From Acidobacteriota bacterium (GTDB taxonomy: Bacteria; Acidobacteriota; Thermoanaerobaculia; Multivoradales; Multivoraceae), in assembly GCA_026707325.1 (NCBI GenBank), contig JAPOXA010000032.1:1-52542 (forward strand): a stretch of DNA of 52,542 nucleotides. Direction: 5' to 3'. The notes under the pieces were generated by a model. That model searched no databases and was not told where the DNA came from. It saw nothing but the letters and a program-made list of their open reading frames with translations. Position 1 is the stretch's first letter. The number at the start of each line of letters is the position of its first letter. Shown here piece by piece: positions 32,208 through 40,163 of this stretch. Made by a program: the position numbers and the translations under genes.

Positions 32208-33143
32208 ATGAACTCCATCGAAGCTCGCAAGCGTTCGGTCCGGTGCGCGGCATTGTTGCTCGCGGCCGCGATTCTCCCCGCAGGTCTCGCCGCGGACGAT
32301 TCCATCGCGGATGTCTGGGACCGGGTCGAACACCACACGGTAAAGAACGGCGATGTCGGAATCCACTACGTCACCCTCGGCGAGGGCGAGCCGGTGCTGT
32401 TCATCCACGGGTTCCCCGACATCTGGTACAGCTACCGGCACCAGATGGCCGCTCTCGAAGGGGACTTCCGCGCCGCGGCGATGGACCTCCGCGGCTACAA
32501 CCGCAGCGGCCAGCCGAAGCGGGTCGAGGACTACGCGATGCCGCATCTCCTCGCGGACGTGGCGGCCGTGGTCGAGGACCTCGGCGCGCCGATCAACCTG
32601 GTCGGCCACGACTGGGGCGGGGCGATCGCCTGGCGGTTCGCGATCGAAAATCCGGACAAGGTCAAGCGGTTGATCATCATGAACCTCACCCACCCCCGCG
32701 GCTATGCGAACGTGATCGTGAACGCGACCGAGGAGCAGCGCCGCAACGTCCAGTACGCCCGGAACTTCGCCTCGTCCGAGCCGGACGGCAGCCCGGTGCC
32801 GGAGGGGCTGCTCGGCCGCTACGAGAGCGAAGGCGAGAAGGTGGCCGGCCACTACCGCGAGGCGTTCTCCCGTTCCTACTGGGACGGAATGCTGAACTAC
32901 TACCGGGCGAACTACGGCGGCGTCGCGGCCGGCGGCGAGGTACCGAACCTCAAGATGCCCGTCCTCCAGTTCCACGGCCTCAAGGACACGGCGGTGGACA
33001 AGGACGGGCTGAAGAACACCTGGGACTGGGTCGACCGCGACTACACCCTGGTCACGGTGCCGACGGTTGGCCATTGGGTCCAGTTGGAGGCCGCCGACCT
33101 CGTTTCCGACACGATGCGCGCCTGGCTGCTGGCCAGGAAGTAG
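32208..33143 (+). CDS. Exported alpha/beta hydrolase, epoxide-hydrolase-like
   Basis: A 311-residue protein with an N-terminal signal peptide (about 1-29). The alpha/beta-hydrolase core shows HGFPDIW (67-73, oxyanion hole), the nucleophile elbow GHDWGGAIAWR with Asp135, an acid in HGLKDTAVD, and the catalytic His in TVGHWVQLE. Asp as nucleophile points to epoxide hydrolase or haloalkane dehalogenase chemistry rather than an esterase; the HGFPxxW motif favours epoxide hydrolase. A strong AGGAGG region precedes the ATG. The NIPSNAP lipoprotein gene follows 26 bases later on the same strand. Confidence 0.88.
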   Translation: MNSIEARKRSVRCAALLLAAAILPAGLAADDSIADVWDRVEHHTVKNGDVGIHYVTLGEGEPVLFIHGFPDIWYSYRHQMAALEGDFRAAAMDLRGYNRSGQPKRVEDYAMPHLLADVAAVVEDLGAPINLVGHDWGGAIAWRFAIENPDKVKRLIIMNLTHPRGYANVIVNATEEQRRNVQYARNFASSEPDGSPVPEGLLGRYESEGEKVAGHYREAFSRSYWDGMLNYYRANYGGVAAGGEVPNLKMPVLQFHGLKDTAVDKDGLKNTWDWVDRDYTLVTVPTVGHWVQLEAADLVSDTMRAWLLARK

Positions 33144-33169
33144 CGTCACAGCCGCAAGGAGAATCCAGC

Positions 33170-34042
33170 ATGTCGATGACCCAGCAATCCAGGCGTTCGC
33201 TTCCCGTCTTCCTGGCCGGCGCCGCGGCTGCCGCGCTGGTGCTGGCCTGCGCACCGGCCGAAGCACCGGTGGCGGATGCGGCGGGCGACGAGCATGCCGC
33301 GGCGGAAAGCGAATCGGGGCGGGAGTACTACGAGATCCGCCGCTACCGCCTGGCCGACGAGGACAGCCGGCAGACCGTCCTCGCCTACCTGGGAAACGCC
33401 CTGGTGCCGGCGCTCAACCGGGCCGGGATCGACAGGGTGGGCGTGTTCGGAGTCGAGCCGCCCGCCGAGGCGGACGAGCCGGTCGACCCGGTGGATTCGC
33501 TCTCCGTGTGGGCGATCATCGCCTTCCCGACTGTCGGGGACTTCACGGCGATGAAGTCGACGCTCGAAGCCGACGCCGAGTACCTGGAAGCCGCCGCGCC
33601 GATGTACGCGACGCCGAGGCAGGAGCCGATCTACGAGCGCGTGGAGAGCTGGTTGCTGCGGGCCTTCAAGGGCATGCCGGCGATGGAGCTTCCGCCCCAG
33701 ACCGCGGCCGGGCAGGACCGGATCTTCGAGCTGCGCCTGTACGAGAGCCACAACGAGGAGACGGCCCGCCGCAAGGTCCACATGTTCGACAACGGCGAGA
33801 TCGACATCATGCGGGATGTCGACATGGCGCCCCTCCTGTTTGCTGAACTCCTGGTCGGTGCGGACGTTCCGGCCCTCGTCTACATCCTGTCCGCCCCCGA
33901 CATGGAGGCGCACCGGGAACACTGGCAGGCGTTCGGCGGCCATCCCGAGTGGATCCGGATGCGCGACATGGACTACTACAAGGGAACCGTCTCGCGGATC
34001 GAGAACGTGTTCCTGCGGCCGACCGCGTTTTCGCAGATCTAG
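33170..34042 (+). CDS. NIPSNAP-family lipoprotein
   Basis: A 290-residue protein with lipoprotein signal ending ALVLACAP (Cys27). Two NIPSNAP-type ferredoxin-like halves are visible: YYEIRRYRLADEDSR near 53-67 with the partner QDRIFELRLYESHNEE further on, then VHMFDNGEIDIMRDVDM and HREHWQAFGGHPEW, which are hallmark positions. NIPSNAP proteins of this bacterial type have no settled biochemical role. A clear AAGGAGAA site precedes the ATG. It is likely co-transcribed with the hydrolase upstream and ends in a convergent gap with hairpins. Confidence 0.88.
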   Translation: MSMTQQSRRSLPVFLAGAAAAALVLACAPAEAPVADAAGDEHAAAESESGREYYEIRRYRLADEDSRQTVLAYLGNALVPALNRAGIDRVGVFGVEPPAEADEPVDPVDSLSVWAIIAFPTVGDFTAMKSTLEADAEYLEAAAPMYATPRQEPIYERVESWLLRAFKGMPAMELPPQTAAGQDRIFELRLYESHNEETARRKVHMFDNGEIDIMRDVDMAPLLFAELLVGADVPALVYILSAPDMEAHREHWQAFGGHPEWIRMRDMDYYKGTVSRIENVFLRPTAFSQI

Positions 34043-34043
34043 A

Positions 34044-34129
34044 GGTCGCCGCTTCGCGGCGGCGATTTCGCTCCGTGGGTCAGAAGACCCACGGCTACGG
34101 GTCGCCGCTTCGCCGGCCGCGCGGCCGGC
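34044..34129. repeat. Hairpin cluster in convergent gap
   Basis: A 14-base direct repeat (GGTCGCCGCTTCGC at 34044-34057 and 34100-34113) flanks a perfect nine-pair hairpin CCGTGGGTC-AGAA-GACCCACGG (34073-34094). An 18-base perfect palindrome follows at 34112-34129, touching the pilin stop. The core GGGTCAGAAGACCC is also present in copy A at 24335-24348. Probably a bidirectional transcription end. Confidence 0.6.
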
Positions 34130-34704
34130 TACTCGGACGTGTCGACTTCCGCGGCGCTGCCGGGCCAGCGGACCCAGTAGCCGTCGGCCCAGACCAGGTC
34201 CTCGTTGAAGTCGGTACCGCGGAAGGCGCCGATCTCGTAGGTGGACTGCGGCTGCTCCGTGTTCGAGCCGTCGCGGCCGCCGCTCCAGATGCCGATGACC
34301 TGGGTGCTCAGGAGCTGGTCCGAGCCGGCGAAGCCGAACCGGTAGGGGTTGTTCCAGCCGTCCCGTTCGGGCACGTCCTGCAGGTAGAAGAATGTGTTCG
34401 ACGGACGGAGCAGGGCCGAGAGGTCCGCGTGGGAGAAGTCGGGATAGGTGAACTCGCTCCAGCTGAACGTGGCGGTCGTGCTCGATCCGGCGGCCGCGGC
34501 GCTGACTTGGTCGGTCAGCCACTGCATCCAGGCGGAGCCCACGGCCTTCATGTCGGCCTGGGTGCGGGTCTGGTTCGCGTTCTGCAGCCCGGTCATCAGG
34601 TTCGGCACCAGCAGCGCGGAGATGATGCCGATGATCGCCACGACGATCAGGAGTTCGATCAGGGTGAAGCCGGCTTGCCGGCTGTGGGAGCGCGCTCCGG
34701 TCAT
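34129..34704 (-). CDS. Type IV pilin / pseudopilin-like protein (GspG-like)
   Basis: A 191-residue protein with a prepilin leader: cleavage expected after Gly12 in AGFTLIELLIVV, with Glu17 at position 5 of the mature protein, followed by the long hydrophobic helix (about 13-40). Features such as GWNNPYRFGF in the C-terminal half resemble type II secretion major pseudopilin GspG. It would be processed by prepilin peptidase and assembled in the inner membrane. No other type II secretion or pilus gene is in the window, so it is isolated. An AAGGAGC site precedes its ATG. Confidence 0.88.
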   Translation of the reverse strand: MTGARSHSRQAGFTLIELLIVVAIIGIISALLVPNLMTGLQNANQTRTQADMKAVGSAWMQWLTDQVSAAAAGSSTTATFSWSEFTYPDFSHADLSALLRPSNTFFYLQDVPERDGWNNPYRFGFAGSDQLLSTQVIGIWSGGRDGSNTEQPQSTYEIGAFRGTDFNEDLVWADGYWVRWPGSAAEVDTSE

Positions 34705-34899
34705 CTTCGTGCTCCTTGGGTTGAAGTTCAGGTCCGGCCGCGGCGCAGTGGGGCGCGTCGCCGGCGGCTTACAAGGATGATACGGGGCCGAGGGCCGCGG
34801 CGTCCAAGCGGCCGGGCTCCGCAGTCTGCCCGCAACCTCCGGCAGGAGGGCTTACTCTTTCTGTACCTGTAGGATACGCCCGTTCGGCAATCCGCTCGA

Positions 34900-36342
34900 G
34901 TGGGTCCGGTGGACTTCAGCCTCTACGACTTCGATCCAGCGATCTACGACGAGATGTTCGTCGCGGAGGGGCAGCCGCGCGAGCACTGCCGGGCAGTCGT
35001 CGAGGCGCTCAGGGAACTGCCCGACGACGATCTGAACACGATCCAGGAACGGGTGACGCGCTCGTTCTCCCAGGAGGGGATCACGTTCACCGTCTACGGC
35101 GACGAAGAGGCGGAGGAGCGGATCATTCCGATCGACTGCGTGCCGCGCCTGCTCGCCCTGGCGGAGTGGCGGGAACTCGAAGCCGGCCTCGTGCAGCGGA
35201 TCCGGACCCTCAACCTGTTTCTTGCCGATGTTTACGGTGACTGCCGCATCGTCAAGGACGGCGTGATTCCCGCCGACGTCATCCTCGGCTGCCCGCAGTA
35301 CCGGCTGGCGATGCGTGGCGTCGGCGTGCCAAACGACGTCTGGGTGACGATCTGCGGCACGGACATCGTGCGTACGCACGAGGGCTTCATGGTGCTGGAG
35401 GACAACTTGCGCGTGCCTTCCGGCGTGTCCTACATGATCGCCAATCGCAAGGCGGTGAAGGCCGGTCTCCGCCTGCTGTACCGGCGGTCCCGGGTTCAGG
35501 ACGTCGAGCAGTACGGCAGCCTGTTGCGGCAGACGCTCTGCGAGTTGTCGCCCGGCGGCCGCCCGGATCCGTGCGTGGCGTTGCTCACTCCCGGCACCTA
35601 CAACTCGGCGTTCTACGAGCACATGTTCCTGGCTCACGAGATCGGCGCCGAGCTCGTCGAAGGACAGGATCTGCTGGTCAACGACGGGTTCGTCTACATG
35701 CGAACGACCTCCGGCCTGCGGCGCGTCGACGTGATCTACCGTCGCGTGGACGACGACTTCCTCGACCCGCTGGTCTTCCGCGAGGATTCCCTGCTTGGCG
35801 TTCCGGGCCTGATGAACGCGTTCAAGCGCGGCAACGTGGCCTTGGCCAACGCTCCGGGAACGGGCGTCGCCGACGACAAGAGCGTTTACGCCTACGTGCC
35901 GGAGATGGTGCGCTACTACCTGGGCGAGGAGCCGCTGCTCCAGAACGTGGAGACCCGCCTCTGCCGGCGGCCCGAGGATCTCGAGTACACGCTGGACAAC
36001 CTGGAGCACCTCGTGGTCAAGCGGGTCGGCGAATCGGGTGGCTACGGCATGCTGGTCGGTCCGCACTCGACGCCGGAGGAGCGTGACGCGTACGCGAAGA
36101 CGCTCCGCGCCGATCCCGCGGACTACGTTTCGCAGCCCACCCTGGCGCTGTCGCGGTCGCCCTGCCTGATCGACGGGCACGCGGAACCGCGCCACGTCGA
36201 TCTCCGGCCCTTCGTGCTGACCGGGAACGAGACCCGCATCGTGCCCGGGGCGTTCTGCAGGGTCGCTCTGCGCAGGGGCAGCCTGGTCGTGAATTCGAGT
36301 CAGGGCGGTGGCGGCAAGGACCTCTGGGTGGTCGACCTCTGA
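34900..36342 (+). CDS. Circularly permuted ATP-grasp type 2 protein
   Basis: A 480-residue protein of the circularly permuted ATP-grasp family (DUF404/DUF407 type). Recognisable segments include MVLEDNLRVPSGVSYMIANR, YNSAFYEHMFLAHEIGAELVEG, VDVIYRRVDDDFLDPL, VKRVGESGGYGMLVGP and RHVDLRPFVLTG; the last two contribute nucleotide and metal binding in the family. Such proteins are predicted to ligate a peptide or amino acid and are encoded with an alpha-E protein and a transglutaminase, as here. The start is GTG at 34900 (a GTG at 34909 is also possible); a TAGGAT box at 34870-34875 could be the operon -10. Its stop overlaps the next ATG. Confidence 0.92.
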   Translation: MGPVDFSLYDFDPAIYDEMFVAEGQPREHCRAVVEALRELPDDDLNTIQERVTRSFSQEGITFTVYGDEEAEERIIPIDCVPRLLALAEWRELEAGLVQRIRTLNLFLADVYGDCRIVKDGVIPADVILGCPQYRLAMRGVGVPNDVWVTICGTDIVRTHEGFMVLEDNLRVPSGVSYMIANRKAVKAGLRLLYRRSRVQDVEQYGSLLRQTLCELSPGGRPDPCVALLTPGTYNSAFYEHMFLAHEIGAELVEGQDLLVNDGFVYMRTTSGLRRVDVIYRRVDDDFLDPLVFREDSLLGVPGLMNAFKRGNVALANAPGTGVADDKSVYAYVPEMVRYYLGEEPLLQNVETRLCRRPEDLEYTLDNLEHLVVKRVGESGGYGMLVGPHSTPEERDAYAKTLRADPADYVSQPTLALSRSPCLIDGHAEPRHVDLRPFVLTGNETRIVPGAFCRVALRRGSLVVNSSQGGGGKDLWVVDL

Positions 36343-37304
36343 TGCTCTCGCGTAGTGCCCAGGGCGTCTACTGGATGGCCCGTTACTTGGCCAGGGCCGG
36401 CTATCTGAGCCGCCTGCTGGAGCTGCAGGTGCAGTTTCTCGTCGACCGTTCGGTCGAGGAGATCCACTTCGGCTGGAAGCGGATCTACCGGTGCATGAAG
36501 CGGTTCCCGCCGCCGGGCGAGGCGTTCCTGCCGGAAGCGGACGAGTTCGCCCTGGCGGACGCGTTCACGCTGGCGGACGACCTGACCTTCGAGCGTTCGA
36601 ACCCGGATTCGGTGTGGAGCGCGATCGCGGGCGGGCGCGAGAACGCCCGCCAGATGCGTCACTGCGTCAGCGGCGAGATGTGGACCTGCCTGAACTCCGC
36701 CTGGCTGCGGATTCGGGATCTCGAGGCCGTCGATATCTGGAGGACGCCGGAGGTTTTCTACGCGCAGACTCGCAGCGAGATCCACAACTTCGTCGGGGTC
36801 GCGGACGCGACGATGTACCGTGGCGCGGCCTGGCGGTTCATGCGCCTCGGCCGGGCCATCGAGCGGGCGCAGCTCGCGGTGTCCCTGCTGCTGGCTCAGA
36901 TCGACCTCAGCCGGCGCACGGAGAGGCGAACGCTGGGCTGGGCGAGCATGCTGCGCACCCACCACGCCCTGGAGGCCTACGGCCGCGTCCATGGGATCGA
37001 GATGAAGCCGGACCGAGTGCTGGACCTGCTGGTAGCCGAGCCGTCACTTCCTGGCTCCGTGCTTGCCACGGTGCAGGCCGCTGCCGCGGAACTCGAGGGC
37101 CTCGGTGCCGGACCCGGCGTCGAAGCCGACGCTGCCGCCCGGCGGTTGGCCGGGCGGGCTGAGGCGCTCATCCTCTACGATTGGCCGGAAGCGTCAGCGC
37201 CCGAGGAACTGCTCGAACAGGTCAACCAGTCCGCCCGCGACCTGCACGACGCCGTGCTCGGCGCCTTCGTCGACTACGCGATCGAGGACTCTCCGCTGCG
37301 GTGA
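36342..37304 (+). CDS. Alpha-E domain protein (DUF403)
   Basis: A 320-residue mostly helical protein of the alpha-E family. Typical positions are the N-terminal MLSRSAQGVYWMARYLARAGYLSRLLE, seen here as LSRSAQGVYWMARYL, and ARQMRHCVSGEMWTCLN, MYRGAAWRFMRLGRAIERA, and the DWPEASAPEELL region near the C-terminus. Alpha-E proteins always accompany circularly permuted ATP-grasp enzymes and are thought to act in the same peptide-modifying pathway. Its ATG overlaps the stop of the ATP-grasp gene by one base (TGATG), and its stop overlaps the GTG of the transglutaminase gene. Confidence 0.92.
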   Translation: MLSRSAQGVYWMARYLARAGYLSRLLELQVQFLVDRSVEEIHFGWKRIYRCMKRFPPPGEAFLPEADEFALADAFTLADDLTFERSNPDSVWSAIAGGRENARQMRHCVSGEMWTCLNSAWLRIRDLEAVDIWRTPEVFYAQTRSEIHNFVGVADATMYRGAAWRFMRLGRAIERAQLAVSLLLAQIDLSRRTERRTLGWASMLRTHHALEAYGRVHGIEMKPDRVLDLLVAEPSLPGSVLATVQAAAAELEGLGAGPGVEADAAARRLAGRAEALILYDWPEASAPEELLEQVNQSARDLHDAVLGAFVDYAIEDSPLR

Positions 37305-38209
37305 CATCTACCCGCCCGCTCCGCTACGACGTCGAGCATCGGACGAGCTACGAGTACTCGGACAGCGTCCGCGGTTGCGTTCTGCTGCTCTGCCTGCAGC
37401 CGGCCCGGACATCGGGTCAGAGGGTGCGGCGATTCGAGCTCGAAACGATCCCGGCCGCTTCCCTCAGTCCGGAGCGGGACTGCTTCGGCAATCGCCGCCA
37501 CGTTCTCAACGTTCATCGGCGGCACGAAGAACTCGTCATCACGTCCCGGTTCCGGGCGGAACTCGTCGCGGCGTCGAGCGGGGGAGCGGTCGGGGGTTGG
37601 GAGGAGTTGCGGAGCCTTCGCCAGATGCCGGAGTACTGGCACTTCCTGGAACCCAGCGTCCTCGCACGGCCGTCCCCGGCGCTCGGGCGTTTCGTCCGCA
37701 GCGAGGGCTTCCGTCCGGAGGAACGTCCGATGGAGAGCCTGGTCCGCCTGGCCGACGGGATCCGCGAGCGCTTCGAGTACGAGCCGGGCAGCACGGCGGC
37801 CGATTCGCCCATCGAGCACCTGCTGGAATCGGGTCGGGGCGTGTGCCAGGACTACGCCCACCTGATGATCGCGATCGGCCGCTCCTGGGGCGTCCCCTCC
37901 CGATACGTGTCGGGCTATCTCCACAACACGGGGCGAGCCGGCGAACGCGTGACGGCGGGCGCCAGTCACGCGTGGGTAGAATGCTGGCTTCCAGGGGCCG
38001 GCTGGGTCGGCTTCGACCCAACGAACACGACGTTCAGCGATCAGCGACACATCCGCGTGGCCGCGGGCAGGGACTATGCCGACGTTTCTCCCACAAGGGG
38101 AGTGTTCCAGGGCGCCGGGGATGCGAAAATCGTGGTTGATGTGATAGTGAATGCAGTTGACAGCGCACGACTTGGCGGAAGAAACGGCAACGGGAGGCAG
38201 AGAGTATGA
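37301..38209 (+). CDS. Transglutaminase-like cysteine protease-fold protein
   Basis: A 302-residue protein with the bacterial transglutaminase N-terminal region and the catalytic triad Cys182 (GRGVCQDYAHLM), His223 (ASHAWVECWL) and Asp239 (GFDPTN). Such enzymes hydrolyse or form amide bonds and are the standard third member of the ATP-grasp/alpha-E trio. The start is GTG 37301, whose GTGA overlaps the alpha-E stop; an upstream in-frame ATG at 37181 would overlap that gene deeply and is rejected. The next gene (STAS) overlaps its stop, which physically links this trio to a signalling module. Confidence 0.92.
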   Translation: MTSTRPLRYDVEHRTSYEYSDSVRGCVLLLCLQPARTSGQRVRRFELETIPAASLSPERDCFGNRRHVLNVHRRHEELVITSRFRAELVAASSGGAVGGWEELRSLRQMPEYWHFLEPSVLARPSPALGRFVRSEGFRPEERPMESLVRLADGIRERFEYEPGSTAADSPIEHLLESGRGVCQDYAHLMIAIGRSWGVPSRYVSGYLHNTGRAGERVTAGASHAWVECWLPGAGWVGFDPTNTTFSDQRHIRVAAGRDYADVSPTRGVFQGAGDAKIVVDVIVNAVDSARLGGRNGNGRQRV

Positions 38210-38541
38210 ACGTCCAGGTGGATCATCACGACAAGGTTCTTGTGGCCAGAGTCGAGGGGCGCGTCGACAGCTCGAACTCCCAGGACTTTGAACGCCAGTT
38301 GCAGGGGGCGATCGGCGAGGACGTCCAGGCGGTGGTCGTCGACCTCGGTCAGCTCGCGTACATCAGCAGCGCCGGCCTGAGGGTCGTCCTGCTGGTCGCA
38401 AAGACCCTCGGCCAGCGCAACGTGAGCATCTCCCTCTGCGCGTTGAGCCATCCCGTTCAGTCGGTGTTCGAGATCAGCGGCTTCAACCGCATCATCCAGA
38501 TCTACGACACGCAGGCCGACGCCCTGGCGGCGGCGGGGTAG
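38206..38541 (+). CDS. STAS-domain anti-anti-sigma factor
   Basis: A 111-residue protein of the SpoIIAA/RsbV class. The phosphorylatable Ser lies in LAYISSAGLRVVLL (Ser54 or Ser55). In partner switching the dephosphorylated form binds the anti-sigma kinase and releases its target. The phosphatase and kinase candidates are the next two genes. Its ATG overlaps the transglutaminase stop (ATGA at 38206-38209). It is in the correct place and size for the first element of the module. Confidence 0.93.
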   Translation: MNVQVDHHDKVLVARVEGRVDSSNSQDFERQLQGAIGEDVQAVVVDLGQLAYISSAGLRVVLLVAKTLGQRNVSISLCALSHPVQSVFEISGFNRIIQIYDTQADALAAAG

Positions 38542-38562
38542 AGGTTTTCGAGCGCGGAAGGG

Positions 38563-39747
38563 GTGGCGGTCCAGGTGGGCGATCGGGACAATCCCGACTA
38601 CAAGATCCTGGTTGTCGACGACGAGCCGGATCTGGAGCGGCTGGTTCGCCAGCGCATGCGGCGCCACATCCGCCGAGGCAAGTACGGTTTCGAGTTCGCC
38701 GGCAACGGCGTCGAGGCGCTCCAGGTCCTGACGGAGAAGAAGGACATCGACATCGTTCTCTCGGACATCAACATGCCGAAGATGGACGGCCTGACGCTCC
38801 TGCAGCAGATCCCGGAGGTGAACTCGGATCTCCGCTCGGTCATCGTCTCTGCCTACGGCGATATGGAGAACATCCGCACCGCCATGAACCGCGGCGCCTT
38901 CGACTTCGTCACCAAGCCGATCGACTTCACCGACCTTGAGGTCACGATCGAGCGGACGTTGCGACATCTCGACGAGTGGCGTGCCGCGCTCGCCTCGCGC
39001 GACAAGCTGGTGGCGATACAGAACGAGCTCGCTGTGGCGACGAAGATCCAGCAGTCGATCCTGCCGGACAAGTTCCCCCATGTAGACGGGTGTGAGGTCT
39101 ACGGTTGCATGCACGCGGCACGCAACGTCGGAGGGGACTTCTTCGACGTGATCAACCTCGCCGCGGGACGGATCGGGCTTGCGGTAGCCGACGTGTCGGA
39201 CAAGGGCGTGCCGGCGGCCCTGTTCATGATGTCGAGCCGCACGCTGCTCAAGGGGGCGGCAGTCGGCGTCGAGGATCCCGGGGCGGTCCTCCGGGAAGTG
39301 AACGACCTGCTGAACGAGACGAACGACGCGGCGATGTTCGTCACCGTGTTCTACGGCGTCTACGATCCGTCGACCAGGGTGCTCACCTTCTCCAACGGCG
39401 GCCACAACCCTCCGCTGGTGGTTCACCCCGACGGGAGTTCGGAGGAACTCGAACTGACGGGCGGCCTCGCCCTCGGGGCGATTCCCGGCTTCGAGTACGG
39501 GCAGGCCAGCGTCCGGTTGAGCCCGGGAGACCTCGTCGTCTTCTTCACGGACGGAGTCACCGAGGCGATCAACGTGGCGAACGAGGAATTCGGCCTTGAG
39601 TCGCTTCAGGGTCTGTTCGGCGACGGCCGGACTCCAACCGCCCGGGAAGCCGCGGAGATGATCCTGCAGGCCGTGCAGGACTTTGCCGGCGAAGCGCCGC
39701 AGTTCGACGATCTGACTTGCATGACCTTGCGCGTCGCCGACGAGTGA
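38563..39747 (+). CDS. Response regulator with SpoIIE-type PP2C phosphatase output
   Basis: A 394-residue cytoplasmic protein. The N-terminal receiver domain has the acidic pair VVDDE (18-21), phosphoacceptor Asp68 in VLSDINMPKMDG, and Lys118 in FVTKPID. A helical linker (about 125-165) leads to a PP2C/SpoIIE phosphatase domain with ARNVGGDFFDV (187-197), ADVSDKGVPAALFM, FSNGGHNPPL and FFTDGVTEA, which supply the metal-binding Asp residues. The predicted role is to dephosphorylate the STAS protein upon phosphorylation of Asp68, probably by the histidine kinase at 41392. GTG start with GGAAGG upstream. The 21-base gap to the STAS gene is one of the larger ones in this operon. Confidence 0.95.
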   Translation: MAVQVGDRDNPDYKILVVDDEPDLERLVRQRMRRHIRRGKYGFEFAGNGVEALQVLTEKKDIDIVLSDINMPKMDGLTLLQQIPEVNSDLRSVIVSAYGDMENIRTAMNRGAFDFVTKPIDFTDLEVTIERTLRHLDEWRAALASRDKLVAIQNELAVATKIQQSILPDKFPHVDGCEVYGCMHAARNVGGDFFDVINLAAGRIGLAVADVSDKGVPAALFMMSSRTLLKGAAVGVEDPGAVLREVNDLLNETNDAAMFVTVFYGVYDPSTRVLTFSNGGHNPPLVVHPDGSSEELELTGGLALGAIPGFEYGQASVRLSPGDLVVFFTDGVTEAINVANEEFGLESLQGLFGDGRTPTAREAAEMILQAVQDFAGEAPQFDDLTCMTLRVADE

Positions 39748-40163
39748 GCGCTAACCTCCACCTCCGTGTTCCGAACCGGATCGAAGAGCTTCCGGGTGTC
39801 TCGGAGGCCGTCGAGGCGCTCGGCCGGGAGGAGGGTTGGACGCAGGACGTGACCTACGCCATCGTTCTCGGTCTGGAGGAAGTGGCGACGAACGTCGTGC
39901 GTCACGGCGGCAGTGAGCCCGGCAGCAGCGAGATCGAGATCGAGGTCACCTCGAGCGACGACGAGGTCCGGATCGAGGTTCGCGACAGCGGGAAGGCGTT
40001 CGATCCGTTCCACGAGGCTCCCGAGCCGGACCTCGACGCGGAAGTTCAGGACCGGCAGATCGGCGGCTTGGGGGTCCACTTCGTGAAGGTCCTCATGGAC
40101 GAGACTTCGTACAGTCGCGAGGGCGGCCGCAACCACGTGTCCATGGTCAAGCGCCGGAGTTGA
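39744..40163 (+). CDS. HATPase_c serine kinase / anti-sigma factor (RsbW-like)
   Basis: A 139-residue GHKL-fold protein. The N-box is GLEEVATNVVRHGG, the nucleotide-binding Asp lies in EVRDSGKAFDP, and GGLGVHFVKVLMDE is the G2-like loop. Proteins of this type phosphorylate the STAS partner and hold a sigma factor or another target. GTG 39744 overlaps the phosphatase stop (GTGA), which is preferred over an ATG at 39717 that would overlap more deeply. No sigma factor is adjacent, so the final target of the switch is unknown; the ECF factor at 3918 is far away. Confidence 0.9.
   Translation: MSANLHLRVPNRIEELPGVSEAVEALGREEGWTQDVTYAIVLGLEEVATNVVRHGGSEPGSSEIEIEVTSSDDEVRIEVRDSGKAFDPFHEAPEPDLDAEVQDRQIGGLGVHFVKVLMDETSYSREGGRNHVSMVKRRS

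Noticed and set aside
30308..32338. 676-codon frame extending the beta-helix protein
   Set aside because: Lipoprotein signal and ATG at 31558 define the start; upstream frame is antisense of the cytochrome c'-like gene.
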